From: Streptomyces sp. CB02959 | GTDB lineage: Bacteria > Actinomycetota > Actinomycetes > Streptomycetales > Streptomycetaceae | Length of the DNA stretch: 64,000 nucleotides | Assembly (NCBI RefSeq): GCF_002803155.1 | Contig: NZ_NNBP01000029.1 | Location: 5,891-69,890 of the forward strand | Direction of reading: 5' to 3' | Shown here: in pieces, positions 33,717 through 42,675 of the stretch | How the letters are laid out: the number at the start of each line of letters is the position of its first letter | How positions within the stretch are numbered: the stretch's first letter is position 1 | Made by a program: the position numbers and the translations under genes | The notes under the pieces: model-generated | What the model saw: the letters and a program-made list of their open reading frames with translations, nothing else | Told to the model about the DNA's origin: nothing | Databases searched by the model: none

Positions 33717-34913
33717 CTACCGGCCCAGCACCTCTTCCGCCAGCCCGAACGACAGCGTCATCCCGGCGCCCCCCACGCCGTTGACCACCGTCACCCCGGG
33801 CTCCGGATCGGCCACCAGCTCGGTGCGGCCGTCCCGCAGCGACGGGTAGCAGCCGGTCCAGCGCTCGGTGATCCGCGGGTCCGGGATCCGGGCGAACTCC
33901 CGCAGCGAGCCGAGGATCGCCTGGTCGATCTCCTCGCTGGCGAACGGGTCGTGGGTGGCCGCGTACGCATGGCTGTCGCCGATCGTCAGCCGGCCGTCCG
34001 CGGTCTGGGACAGCAGCACATGGATGCCGTGCTCCCGGTGGAACGGCAGCTCCGCGCGCATCCGGGCGTCCAGCGCCGCGCGGGCCGTGCAGTCCTCGAA
34101 CGCCGCGTAGTGCAGCAGGGGCAGCCCGCCGCACAGCATCGGCCCGAGCTGCCAGCCGTCCGGCTGCGCCCCCGTCCGCAGCATCTGGAGCTTGCAGCGC
34201 ACCAGCCCGCTCGCCCGGAACACCTCCGGATAGAGGGTGGCGAAGTCGTTGCCGCTGCACACCACGATCCGGTCGGCCCGCCACTCGCCGTCGGTGGTCG
34301 ACAGCCGCGGCGCCGCGATGCCGCGCACCGCCGTACCGAAGCGGACGTCCACGCCGTACTCCTCGGCCAGGTGGGCCGCGACCGCCGGTACCGCCCGCCG
34401 GGGATCGACATTGACCTCGGTGGGGCTCCACATCGCGCCGAGCAGACCCTCGGCGCGCACCGCGGGTCCGCGCCGCGCCGCCTCCGCCGCGGTGATCATC
34501 GTCGTGCCGTGCTCCCGGGCGGCCGGGGTGGTGGCCACGAACTCCTCCAGGACGGCGAGTTCGTCGGGCCGGCGCGCCAGGTGCAGCGAACCGGTCGGCT
34601 CCGCCCACATCCCGGTCTTTGCGCCGAGCTCCAGCCAGATCTCCCGGCTGCGCAGCGCCCGTTGGTTGACCGCGCCGCGCTGCTGGCCGATCGCCCAGAT
34701 CATCCCGAAGTTGCGGATCGAGGCGCCGACCGCGTAGCCGTCCCGTTCGAAGAGGACGACCCGGTCGCCGCGCCGGGCGGCGGCCAGCGCGTGCGCCAGG
34801 CCGACGATCCCGCCGCCGACGACCGCGGTGTCGACGGAGCGGACCGGGCCGGTGGCGCGGCCGGTGGCCGGGCCGGTGGTGGGGTCGGGCGTGCGGAGCG
34901 TGGGGTGCGTCAT
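33717..34913 (-). CDS. FAD-dependent amine oxidoreductase, TIGR03364-like (phosphonate type)
   Basis: A 398-residue DAO-fold flavoenzyme. The FAD site 'DTAVVGGGIVGLAHALAAARRG' is near residue 28, followed by 'GASIRNFGMIWAIGQQRG', and the C-terminus has 'VVNGVGGAGMTLSFGLAEEV'. The 'SIRNFGMIW' region is typical of the TIGR03364 group found in phosphonate gene clusters, which oxidise aminoethylphosphonate or its N-methyl forms to phosphonoacetaldehyde. The ATG at 34913 has GAGAGG upstream. It follows the MFS transporter on the same strand, so transporter and oxidase are likely co-expressed. Confidence 0.85.
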   Translation of the reverse strand: MTHPTLRTPDPTTGPATGRATGPVRSVDTAVVGGGIVGLAHALAAARRGDRVVLFERDGYAVGASIRNFGMIWAIGQQRGAVNQRALRSREIWLELGAKTGMWAEPTGSLHLARRPDELAVLEEFVATTPAAREHGTTMITAAEAARRGPAVRAEGLLGAMWSPTEVNVDPRRAVPAVAAHLAEEYGVDVRFGTAVRGIAAPRLSTTDGEWRADRIVVCSGNDFATLYPEVFRASGLVRCKLQMLRTGAQPDGWQLGPMLCGGLPLLHYAAFEDCTARAALDARMRAELPFHREHGIHVLLSQTADGRLTIGDSHAYAATHDPFASEEIDQAILGSLREFARIPDPRITERWTGCYPSLRDGRTELVADPEPGVTVVNGVGGAGMTLSFGLAEEVLGR

Positions 34914-34990
34914 GGGAGTGCCTCTCTGGGGACGGGGTGGGTCACGAGGAGGTGCCATGCGGATGCCGGCGCGGCATCGCCGAGGAGCCG

Positions 34991-36337
34991 TCAGGACGCC
35001 GTGGCCGGGCGGCGGTTCCAGTGGGGGAGCAGGAGCAGACCGGCCAGCAGCGCGGCGGCGGCGAAGCCGTGGAAGAGGGTGCTGCCGGAGAGGAAGCCGG
35101 GCAGCAGTCCGCCGAGCACCGCGCCGATCGAGCCGCAGCCGTTGACCACGCCGGCCGCGGTGCCGGCGCCGCCGGTGCTGCCGAAGTCGACCGCGGCGAC
35201 GCACGAGATCATCGCGTCCGCGGCGTAGACGGCCAGCCCGATCACCGCCAGCACGGCGATCATCACGGCCGCGCTGCCGGTCGCGGTCAACGGAACGAAC
35301 AGCGCCAGCGCCCCGGTCAGCACGGCCGGCGCCAGCACGCAGGGCGGCACCCGGCGGGACCGGAAGACGGTGTCGGACAGCCAGCCGATCAGCATCGGCG
35401 CCAGCACCCCGGCCGCCCCGAAGGAGACCGGGATGACGGTGGCGCCGACCTTGCCGACCGCCGGCAGCCGCTGGCTGACGAGCACCGGGCCCCACAGCAG
35501 GATCGCGTACCGGGCCGGTTTGAGGAGGAAGTAGGCGGCGCCGAGGGTGAGCACCATCCGGTCCTTGAGCGCGGCGCGGTAGAGCGCGAACGGCGCCCGG
35601 CGCGGGGCGGCGACCGGCGGGGCCGCTGCCTGCGCCATGGGCCCGGGGGCGGGTTCGGGGGCGTCCGGCCCGGCACCGTCCGGCGGGGTGTCGCGCTGGA
35701 AGACCAGGAACACCACCAGCACCACCGCCAGCGTGGCCGCCCCGGCCACGAAGGCGGCGTGCCAGTCGTCGAAGACCTGGTACGCCCACCAGCCCAGGAA
35801 GGGCGGGGCGGCCAGGCTCCCGAAGGCGTAGTTCGTGCTCCACAGGCCGAGCACCCGCCCGCGGGTGCGCACCGGGAAGAAGTTCCCCATGTTCTTGCAG
35901 AGCGGCGCCCAGCCGGCCGACTGCGCGAGCCCCTGGACGGCCATCGCCCCACCGAAGACCAGCAGGGCGCTGCTCATCCCCATCGTGCAGGACGCGGCGA
36001 CGGCGCCGAGCATGCCCACGGTCACCACCACCCGTGGACCGAACCGGTCGGCCCACATCCCCCACAGGAACTGGCCGACGGCGTACGCCGCGAGGTAGAC
36101 CGCGTCGATCACCCCGAGCGCCTGCTCGGTGAGTACGCCGTGCACCGCCGGGTCGTCCAGGATCCCCAGTTTGGCGACCGCGAAGGCCTGGCGGACGAAG
36201 TAGAAGCCCGCGTACGCGAGCCAGGTGACGGCGAAGATCTGCCGTCGCCAGCGGACCGCGGTGCGGAGTGCGGCGCGGGTGGTCACCGGGGGGACCGGCG
36301 GCTCGGACGGAACGGACTGCGGTGCGAGGTCGGCCAT
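34991..36337 (-). CDS. MFS transporter, organophosphate/phosphonate uptake type
   Basis: A 448-residue carrier with 12 predicted spans. The first is near 'IFAVTWLAYAGFYFVRQAF', with the family signature 'YAVGQFLWGMWADRFGPR' between spans 2 and 3. The 'YFVRQAFAVAK' start and 'QSAGWAPLCKNMGNFFPVRTRGRVLGLWSTNYAFGS' motif are those of the GlpT/UhpT organophosphate:phosphate antiporter group. It lies between the FAD amine oxidase and phosphonoacetate hydrolase genes, so import of a phosphonate such as 2-aminoethylphosphonate is the best guess. A proline-rich loop sits in the middle (EPAPGPMAQAAAPPVAAP). Confidence 0.88.
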   Translation of the reverse strand: MADLAPQSVPSEPPVPPVTTRAALRTAVRWRRQIFAVTWLAYAGFYFVRQAFAVAKLGILDDPAVHGVLTEQALGVIDAVYLAAYAVGQFLWGMWADRFGPRVVVTVGMLGAVAASCTMGMSSALLVFGGAMAVQGLAQSAGWAPLCKNMGNFFPVRTRGRVLGLWSTNYAFGSLAAPPFLGWWAYQVFDDWHAAFVAGAATLAVVLVVFLVFQRDTPPDGAGPDAPEPAPGPMAQAAAPPVAAPRRAPFALYRAALKDRMVLTLGAAYFLLKPARYAILLWGPVLVSQRLPAVGKVGATVIPVSFGAAGVLAPMLIGWLSDTVFRSRRVPPCVLAPAVLTGALALFVPLTATGSAAVMIAVLAVIGLAVYAADAMISCVAAVDFGSTGGAGTAAGVVNGCGSIGAVLGGLLPGFLSGSTLFHGFAAAALLAGLLLLPHWNRRPATAS

Positions 36338-36423
36338 GGCGGTGTCCTGTCCTCGACGTGAACGGGGAGGTGGGGAGCGGGAGTCGGGGCCGCGGGGAGG
36401 GGAGGTGGGGGTGAGCGCGGCAG

Positions 36424-36458
36424 GGCCCCGGCGCGTGCCTCGGCGGCGCGCCGGGGCC
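36424..36458. terminator. Hairpin inside a G-rich spacer
   Basis: GGCCCCGGCGCG pairs perfectly with CGCGCCGGGGCC over an 11-base loop, 46 bp past the phosphonoacetate hydrolase stop. It lies in a 167-bp gap (36338-36504) whose plus strand is full of GGGG runs. It may partly uncouple the hydrolase from the transporter downstream. Confidence 0.6.
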
Positions 36459-36504
36459 GGGGGAGGGGAAGAGCGGGGAGGAAGAGGGGGAGGGGACGGG
36501 GCGG

Positions 36505-37770
36505 TCAGCCGGTCAGCGGCCGTCCGGCGGCGAGGGCGGTGCCGATCCAGTAGCTGTCGAAGTTCCGCAGCCGGTGCCCGTCCGGCAGCGCTCCGACGGG
36601 CGTGTTGACCAGGAACGGGACCCGCTGCTCGGTCAGCCCGCCGTGCGAGCGCAGCGGTTCGGTGAAGCCGCTCAGGTCGTGCCGGGCCGGGGTGGTGCCC
36701 AGCGCCGTGTTGCGTTCGGCGAGTACGACCAGCTCACCGATCCGGTCGCCCGGCAACTCGAACCGCTGGCACGCCGCGGCCCGGGTCAGCACCGCGTCCA
36801 CCCCGTCCAGCGCGGTCAGCCCGGCGGCCAGCGCGGTGGTTTCCGCCGGACCGGCCCCCGGCGGCAGGTGCACCGTGGCGTACGAGCCCAGTGCGCCGTG
36901 GTGAACCGTGTACGGATCGGTGATCGGCAGCACCACCCGGGCCCGACCGGCGCCCAGCTCCCGGTCCAACTCGTCCTGGAGGAAGACCACCTGAGCCCGG
37001 CCCGCGCCGTCGCTCTTGGCGTTCATCCCGTGGTCGGCGGTGACCACCAGCACCGCGCCGAGCGCGTCCAGCCGCGCGAAGTAGCCGTCGAGCATGGCGT
37101 AGAAGCCGTTGGCCGCCGGCGAACCGGGGGTGTGCTTGTGCTGGATGTAGTCGGTCAGCGACAGGTACATCAGCTCCGGGCGCTCCCGTTCCAGCACGTC
37201 CACGCCCGCGGCCAGCACCAGTTCGCTCAGCTCGGCGCTGTAGACCGGCGGCAGGGCCATCCCGGTGCGCTCCAGCACCTTGTCTATGCCGTGCTCCGCC
37301 ACGGTGGCCCGGTCGGCCTGTTCGGCGGAGAAGCAGATGCCGTCGACCAGGCCGTGGCCGAGCAGCCGGCGCAGCTTGTCCTTGGCGGTGATCACCGCGA
37401 CCCGCGCGCCGCGCGCCGAGAAGGCGGCGAACAGCGTCGGGGCGCGCAGCAGCGCCGGGTCGTTCATCATGACCTCGCTGTCCGAGGCCGGGTCGTAGAA
37501 GTAGTTGCCGCAGATCCCGTGCACCGAGGGCGGTGCGCCGGTGGCGATCGAGAGGTTGTTGGGATTGGTGAAGGACGGCATCGTGCAGTCGGCGCGCAGA
37601 TCGCTGCCGCGCCGCAGCATCCCCGCAAGGAACGGCATCCGGCCGTCGGCGACGGCCCGTTCGTGGTAGGCGTCCTCGCTGCCGTCGATGCACACCACCA
37701 CGACCGGCCGGGCCGGCCAGGCGTAGTCGCGGCCGTTCACCGTCAGCTGCTGGGCAGCGGCTTCCTTCAT
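36505..37770 (-). CDS. phnA: Phosphonoacetate hydrolase
   Basis: Cleaves the C-P bond of phosphonoacetate to acetate and phosphate, using zinc in an alkaline-phosphatase fold. The 421-residue protein has the metal/nucleophile motif 'VVCIDGSEDAYH', the Thr-region 'DCTMPSFTNPNNLSIATG', 'SLTDYIQHKHTPGS' and 'VTADHGMNAK', all conserved in the PhnA hydrolase group. The ATG at 37770 with GGTGGA upstream is preferred over the GTG at 37782. With the FAD oxidase and the (broken) aldehyde dehydrogenase it forms the oxidative route from aminoethylphosphonate to acetate. Confidence 0.9.
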   Translation of the reverse strand: MKEAAAQQLTVNGRDYAWPARPVVVVCIDGSEDAYHERAVADGRMPFLAGMLRRGSDLRADCTMPSFTNPNNLSIATGAPPSVHGICGNYFYDPASDSEVMMNDPALLRAPTLFAAFSARGARVAVITAKDKLRRLLGHGLVDGICFSAEQADRATVAEHGIDKVLERTGMALPPVYSAELSELVLAAGVDVLERERPELMYLSLTDYIQHKHTPGSPAANGFYAMLDGYFARLDALGAVLVVTADHGMNAKSDGAGRAQVVFLQDELDRELGAGRARVVLPITDPYTVHHGALGSYATVHLPPGAGPAETTALAAGLTALDGVDAVLTRAAACQRFELPGDRIGELVVLAERNTALGTTPARHDLSGFTEPLRSHGGLTEQRVPFLVNTPVGALPDGHRLRNFDSYWIGTALAAGRPLTG

Positions 37771-37909
37771 CTGCGGATCCACCCCTGAGGTCGGTCGACC
37801 GGGACGGCGGTCGGTGCCGCCCCACCCCTCATGGGTAGCACCGCCGTTCAGTGCCGCAGAACCACCGAAAACGCTATGCGCGCCATAGCCCCGCGCACCG
37901 CGCCGCCGG

Positions 37910-38614
37910 TCACCGCCGGGCGGTCCGGGCCGGCGCCCCGTCCCGCGCGGCGCCCGCGCCCGCCGCCTCCTCGGCGGCGGCCTCCGCGTCGAGACCGCCC
38001 CAGATCGCGCCGGACAGCGACACCGCGGTCTCGGTGTCGCCGGCCGCGCAGGCGGCGATCAGTGCGTCGTGGCGGGCGGCGGAGGCGCGCGCCGCGGTAC
38101 TGGAGAAGCGGCGGCGCTCCAGCCGCCGCAGCAGCGGGGTGTACCGGCGCACCGTCTCGGCCAGCGCCTCGTTGCCGCACCTCTCGATCGGTACGGCGTG
38201 CAGGGCGTCGTCGGCGGCGACCGCGGCGGCGGGATCCTCGGCGTCCAGGGCCCGGACGAACGCGGCGTTGGCCGCCCGCATCCGCGCTAGGTCCTCCCCG
38301 GTCAGGCGGGGGACCGCGGTGCGGACCGCGAGGGCGTGCATCGCCTGCACGACGGCGAGCGCGTCCCGGATCTCCTCGGCCACGACCGGGGCGACCCGGG
38401 TGTAGCTCTGCGGTTTGGACACCACCAGCCGTTCGGCGGTGAGGCGGGCCAGCGCCTGCCGTACGGGGGCGCGGGACAGGCCCAGCCGTTCGGCGAGGTC
38501 GCCGTCGTGGAGCCGCTGTCCGGGCGGCAGCTCGCCGGAGACGATCGCCTCCAGCAACGCGTCGTACGCCTTGTCGCGCAGCAGCCTTCTCGGCACCGGT
38601 TCCAGAGCGGTCAC
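37910..38614 (-). CDS. GntR-family regulator with FCD domain
   Basis: A 234-residue regulator: winged helix (RDKAYDALLEAIVSGELPPGQRLHDGDLAERLGLSRAPVRQALARL) in the first 75 residues and an FCD-type all-helical ligand domain after it (ALDAEDPAAAVAADDALHAVP, with His and Asp metal-ligand positions). It sits just upstream of phnA on the same strand and most likely controls the phosphonate locus. An imperfect ACAT-N5-ATGT repeat at 38671-38683, in the gap it shares with the divergent DMT transporter gene, may be its operator. Effector unknown. Confidence 0.85.
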   Translation of the reverse strand: MTALEPVPRRLLRDKAYDALLEAIVSGELPPGQRLHDGDLAERLGLSRAPVRQALARLTAERLVVSKPQSYTRVAPVVAEEIRDALAVVQAMHALAVRTAVPRLTGEDLARMRAANAAFVRALDAEDPAAAVAADDALHAVPIERCGNEALAETVRRYTPLLRRLERRRFSSTAARASAARHDALIAACAAGDTETAVSLSGAIWGGLDAEAAAEEAAGAGAARDGAPARTARR

Positions 38615-38794
38615 GCCCCGATCCTAAGCGGCCGGACCCGCCCGCCGGCACCGGACTCCCGGCCACTAACATTTCAGATGTCAATTCCCCGATCTGATCC
38701 CCTCGGCTCGGGAAACCGCAGGTCAGCTCGGTCGAGCGGGGGCCTGCACCGGTGTCGCCGAGTGGCCTGTAACGGTGTTATGAAAGGGAGAACC

Positions 38795-39742
38795 GTGCCG
38801 ATATCCACCCGCGGCGCACGGAGCGGCGTCGTCCTCCCCATGGGCCTCGGCGTCCTCGCCGCCGCCTGCTTCGCCACCACCTTCGTGCTCAACCGCATGA
38901 TGAGCACGGCCGGCGGCTCCTGGATGTGGAGCGCGAGCCTGCGCTACCTGCTCATGACCGTCCCGCTGCTCGCCCTGGTCGCGGTGCGCGGCGGGCTCCC
39001 CGCCGTGCTGCGCAGCCTGCGGGCCCGGCCGGGCGTCTGGCTGCTCTGGTCGACGATCGGCTTCGGGCTCTTCTACGCGCCGCTGACCTGGGCCGGGGAG
39101 CACGGCGCCGGTTGGCTGGTGGCCGCCACCTGGCAACTGGTGATCGTCGCCGGCATCGCCCTGGGCGCCTGCGGCGGCGGCCGGGTCCCGCTGCGCACCC
39201 TCGGCGTCTCGGTGCTGATCGTGGTCGGGGTCGTCCTCACCCAGTTCGGGCAGGCCGGCGGCATCACGGCCGCGGACACCCTGCGGGTGGTGCTGCCGGT
39301 CCTCGTCGCCGCCGTCGCCTACCCCCTCGGCAACCGCCGGCTGCTCGGCCTCGACGGCCTGGACGGGGTGCAGCGGACGCTCGCCATGACGCTGGGCTCG
39401 CTGCCGCTCTGGCTGGTACTGGCCGGCACCGCCGCGGCCACCCAGGGTCCGCCGTCCGGCGGCCAGTTGACGCAGTCGCTGATCGTCGCGCTGCTCTCCG
39501 GCGTGGTGGCCACCACCCTCTTCTTCCGCGCCACCGACCGGGTGCGGCACCACCCCGCCGCACTCGGCGCGGTCGAGGCGACCCAGGCCGCCGAGGTGCC
39601 GTTCACCCTGCTCGGCGAGGCGCTGCTGACCGGCGTCGCGGCGCCCGCGCTATCCGGGTGGACCGGCCTGGCGCTGATCGTCGCCGGGCTGTGCGCGCAT
39701 GCGCTGGGTCACGTACCCCGCGACGGAGACCGCCAGCAGTAG
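38795..39742 (+). CDS. DMT-superfamily (EmrE-like) membrane transporter
   Basis: A 315-residue protein with about ten hydrophobic spans (GLGVLAAACFATTFVLNRMM at the start; LALIVAGLCAHAL at the end), in two repeated halves typical of drug/metabolite transporters, of the multidrug-resistance-efflux (PF13536-like) type. The GTG at 38795 follows AAGGGAG; an ATG at 38780 is the alternative. It diverges from the GntR regulator, which might control it. Its last 93 bp overlap the end of the APC permease gene on the other strand. Confidence 0.82.
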   Translation: MPISTRGARSGVVLPMGLGVLAAACFATTFVLNRMMSTAGGSWMWSASLRYLLMTVPLLALVAVRGGLPAVLRSLRARPGVWLLWSTIGFGLFYAPLTWAGEHGAGWLVAATWQLVIVAGIALGACGGGRVPLRTLGVSVLIVVGVVLTQFGQAGGITAADTLRVVLPVLVAAVAYPLGNRRLLGLDGLDGVQRTLAMTLGSLPLWLVLAGTAAATQGPPSGGQLTQSLIVALLSGVVATTLFFRATDRVRHHPAALGAVEATQAAEVPFTLLGEALLTGVAAPALSGWTGLALIVAGLCAHALGHVPRDGDRQQ

Positions 39743-41131
39743 CCCGACGGTGCCCAGCGTGAACGTCTCGAAGGTGAGCCGGGAGACGCCCCACTCCGCC
39801 CGGAAGCGGTACGGGATCCCGACCGCCGCCTCCAGCGTGCCGGGGAACAGCGCCACCCACGAGCCGAGCAGGATCCAGGCGTAGACCAGCAGCGCCGCCA
39901 CCGTGAAGCCCCGGGTGCCGAACGGGACCTCGTAGGGCCGAGGCACCTCGCGGTGCCGCAGCCGGAGCACCAGCAGTGCGGGGATCACCGCCAGGTACGA
40001 CAGCAGCAGGGTGGTGATCGCCACCGACAGCACCGCGCCGAAGGCGGCCGCGGCGTCACCGTGCGCCAGGTGCATGGCGGCGACCATGAAGGCGGTGGCG
40101 GTCACACCGGAGAGCAGGTTCATCCGGACCGGGGTGCCCAGCCGCGGATGGAAGGCCCCCAGCGCCCGGGTGAAGAAACCGCCGTCGGCCGCCGCCATCG
40201 CCTGCATCCGGTCGGCGACGATCATCCAGGCGCTGCCCTGGGTCAGCAGCGCCACCGCGAACAGCACCGCCGCGCAGGTCAGCAGCGGCCCGCGCCAGCT
40301 CCCGTAGACCCCGAAGACCAGTTCCGCGGCGTCCATGAAGCCGCCGATCCCGGTGACCCGGCCCGGCGGCGCGGCAGACAGGATCGCCGCCACCGGCAGC
40401 AGGTAGCAGCCGGCGGCGATGGCACCGGACACCCCGATCGCCACCGGCACGTCGTGCTGCGGATCGAGCATCTCGTCGCCCGCCGCGTTGGGCGCCTCGA
40501 AGCCGACGTAGGCGAAGAGCAGCACCGGCACCAACGCCAGGAACCCGGCGGTGGTGGGCGTGAAGTGCGCCTCCGCCAGCCCGCGGAAGCCGTGCTGGAC
40601 CCCGTAGGCCACCGCCGTGACCGTGAAGAACGCCAGCGCCAGGACCTTCACCGCGGCACCCGCCGTGGTGATCCACTTGCCGCGGCGCAGCGAGACCACC
40701 GCGGTGAGGATGGCGGCCCAGATGAAGACCAGCTTGAAGGCGTAGTCGGCAACGGTCCCGGAACCGAGCGGGAAGACGAAACCGTTCCACGCCTGGGCCG
40801 CCAGGAACACCAGTGAACCGCCGAGCCACACCGGATTGGTGACCCAGTAGAACATCGTCGTCAGCACGGCCGGCAGCCGCCCGAACGCCACCTCCACCCA
40901 CACGTACGGGCCGCCCTCCTGCGGGAAGGCGGCGCCCGTCTCGGCGAACAGCAGGGCGTACGGCAGCAGGAACACCACCGCGAGCACCGTGATCCAGACG
41001 ACCGCCTGCCCGCCGCCCGCCGCGATCTGCCCGATCACGTCGAACGAGACCACCGCGGCGACGCCCATCGCCATGATGTCGAAGCGGCGCAGACTGCGCC
41101 GCAGATGCGGGACGGGGGCGGGGACGGACAC
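39650..41131 (-). CDS. APC-superfamily amino acid/polyamine permease
   Basis: A 493-residue permease with about 12 membrane spans. The N-terminus has 'MAMGVAAVVSFDVIGQIAAGGG', an unwound-helix region with the substrate-binding Gly residues, and 'AAFPQEGGPYVWVEVAFGRLPA' of the APC family follows. 'FAYVGFEAPNAAGDEM' is the conserved helix 6 region. It resembles GABA/glutamate- or polyamine-type carriers. The GTG at 41131 has GGAGG upstream. Divergent LysR gene (41399) is a likely regulator. The C-terminal 31 codons overlap the DMT transporter gene on the opposite strand. Confidence 0.87.
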   Translation of the reverse strand: MSVPAPVPHLRRSLRRFDIMAMGVAAVVSFDVIGQIAAGGGQAVVWITVLAVVFLLPYALLFAETGAAFPQEGGPYVWVEVAFGRLPAVLTTMFYWVTNPVWLGGSLVFLAAQAWNGFVFPLGSGTVADYAFKLVFIWAAILTAVVSLRRGKWITTAGAAVKVLALAFFTVTAVAYGVQHGFRGLAEAHFTPTTAGFLALVPVLLFAYVGFEAPNAAGDEMLDPQHDVPVAIGVSGAIAAGCYLLPVAAILSAAPPGRVTGIGGFMDAAELVFGVYGSWRGPLLTCAAVLFAVALLTQGSAWMIVADRMQAMAAADGGFFTRALGAFHPRLGTPVRMNLLSGVTATAFMVAAMHLAHGDAAAAFGAVLSVAITTLLLSYLAVIPALLVLRLRHREVPRPYEVPFGTRGFTVAALLVYAWILLGSWVALFPGTLEAAVGIPYRFRAEWGVSRLTFETFTLGTVGLLLAVSVAGYVTQRMRAQPGDDQRQAGPPG

Positions 41132-41326
41132 GGCGGCGCTCCTCCGGGGCGGGGCGGCCGGCCGGTCCGGCCGGTCCGGAGGAACTCATCGTGCGGTACG
41201 CGCCCCGGCGGCCCGGCGGTGGCGCGGCGGGCGGACCGCGCCGGTCGCCCCGATGGCTCGGGCCCAGGGCCCCGGGCCCGGTGGGTGCCCGGCGCCCCTG
41301 TCCACGGCGGGCTTCCCCCGCTAGGG

Positions 41327-41342
41327 TCGACTGCGTAGTCGA
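41327..41342. promoter_or_regulatory. Inverted repeat in the LysR/APC divergent region
   Basis: TCGACT-GCGT-AGTCGA is a perfect inverted repeat 57 bp before the LysR start. LysR proteins bind dyads with T-N11-A cores in the promoter shared with their target, so this fits control of the permease and autoregulation. Confidence 0.45.
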
Positions 41343-41398
41343 TCATGGCGCTTCCCCACGGCGCCCGGCGCGCCGTGCGCCAGGACCGAGGGAGGGCC

Positions 41399-42364
41399 GT
41401 GGAACTCAACCTCCACCGACTGTGGATCTTCATGCAGGTGGTCGAGCACCAGGGCTTCTCCGCCGCGGCCCAGAAGCTCTACATGAGCCAGCCCTCGGTC
41501 TCCAACCAGGTGCGGCGGCTCGAACAGTCCCTCCGGGTCACCCTCATCGACCGCTCCGGCACCCGCGCCCGCCCCACCGCCGAGGGCGAGGTGCTCGCCG
41601 CGTACGGCAAGCGGGTCTTCCTGCTCGCCGAGGAGGCGGTGGCCGCCGTCCAGCAGGTCAGCGGGCTGGTCACCGGGCGCCTCCTGGTCGGCGGCTCGGC
41701 GACCGTGGGCACCTACCTGCTGCCCGCCCTCCTCGCCCGCTACCAGCGGCGCCACCCCGCCATCGACTGCGACGTCTTCGTCGGCAACTACGAGGCCGTC
41801 CAGGAGCGGCTGCTCGGCGGCGCCATCGGCATCGCCGTGGTGGCCGGCACCCCGCTCGGCGACCGGCTGGTCGTGGAGTCCGTCCTCGACGAGCACCTGG
41901 TCCTGATCGCCGCCCCCGGCCACCCGCTGGCCGACCGCGCCACCGTCACCCCGGACGACCTGGCCGCCGACGGCACCCGCTTCCTGCTCCGCGAACCGGG
42001 CTCGCAGACCCGCGCGCTCCAGGAACGCGTGCTTGGCGACTGGGGGTTGGGCGGTGCTTCGCGCGCCGACATCTGGGGACCCGAGGCGGTCAAACAGTGC
42101 GTCGCGGCCGGCATGGGCCTGGCCCTGATCTCCGAACACGCCGTCGTCGACGAACTGCGCGCCGGCACGCTCGCCGCGCTGCCCGTCACCCCGGCCCCGC
42201 AGCCCCGCCCGATCAGCCTCGTGCGCCGCCGGGACCGGCTGCTGTCCCCGGCGGAACGGGCGTTCCTGGAGGTGCTGCGCGGGGTGCGGCACTGGCCGGG
42301 TACGCCCGGCGAAGCCCCGGACGGAACCGCCCGGCACACCGGCGACGGCCCTTGCCGGTGCTAG
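41399..42364 (+). CDS. LysR-family transcriptional regulator
   Basis: A 321-residue regulator. The helix-turn-helix is at the N-terminus (ELNLHRLWIFMQVVEHQGFSAAAQKLYMSQPSVSNQVRRLEQ) and the effector domain follows (GRLLVGGSATVGTYLLPALLARY; LREPGSQTRALQERV; VAAGMGLALISEHAV). Sequence is closest in style to the CysB/CbbR-like set of cofactor- or metabolite-sensing members. The GTG at 41399 with GGAGGG upstream is chosen. Divergent to the APC permease. Its stop overlaps a palindrome in the next promoter. Confidence 0.9.
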   Translation: MELNLHRLWIFMQVVEHQGFSAAAQKLYMSQPSVSNQVRRLEQSLRVTLIDRSGTRARPTAEGEVLAAYGKRVFLLAEEAVAAVQQVSGLVTGRLLVGGSATVGTYLLPALLARYQRRHPAIDCDVFVGNYEAVQERLLGGAIGIAVVAGTPLGDRLVVESVLDEHLVLIAAPGHPLADRATVTPDDLAADGTRFLLREPGSQTRALQERVLGDWGLGGASRADIWGPEAVKQCVAAGMGLALISEHAVVDELRAGTLAALPVTPAPQPRPISLVRRRDRLLSPAERAFLEVLRGVRHWPGTPGEAPDGTARHTGDGPCRC

Positions 42365-42387
42365 CGGATCCGCGCTAGCTTGGAGGG
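42352..42387 (+). promoter_or_regulatory. Leaderless promoter with operator for the RHH/Fic pair
   Basis: TTGCCG (42352-42357) and TAGCTT (42376-42381) are 18 bp apart, and the GTG start follows the -10 by only 6 bases, so transcription should begin at the start codon itself. The repeat GCTAGCG-N6-CGCTAGC (42360-42379) fills the space between the boxes, an ideal place for autorepression by the RHH protein. The promoter overlaps the lysR stop codon. Confidence 0.55.
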
Positions 42388-42675
42388 GTGGCGAAAACCC
42401 AGTTGAACGTCCGGGTGGACGAAGCCACCGCCGAAGCGGCGCGGGAGCGCGCCCTCCAGCGGGGAGTCAGCGTGAACCGCTATATCGAGGAACTCGTCCT
42501 CAAGGACGCCGGCGAAGTCGGCCAGACCTTCGTCGAGGCCGCCGCGGACTTCATGAAGCAGTACGAGCGGGTCTTCGCCGACGAGTTCGGCCTCGACCCG
42601 GGCCCGGACCGCCTCCGCCCCGCCCCCGACCAGGGGAGCGCCCACCACCGGGAAGGGCAGCCGGGCACAACGTGA
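42388..42675 (+). CDS. Ribbon-helix-helix antitoxin-like protein
   Basis: A 95-residue protein with an Arc/CopG-type ribbon-helix-helix at residues 1-45 (TQLNVRVDEATAEAARERALQRGVSVNRYIEELV), a middle helix and a Pro/Gly-rich tail. It overlaps the Fic-like gene by 4 bp (GTGA), the usual arrangement of an antitoxin-toxin pair. GGAGG lies only one base from the GTG, too close to act as a normal ribosome site, so leaderless translation is likely. It probably represses its own operon through the palindrome just upstream. Confidence 0.82.
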   Translation: MAKTQLNVRVDEATAEAARERALQRGVSVNRYIEELVLKDAGEVGQTFVEAAADFMKQYERVFADEFGLDPGPDRLRPAPDQGSAHHREGQPGTT

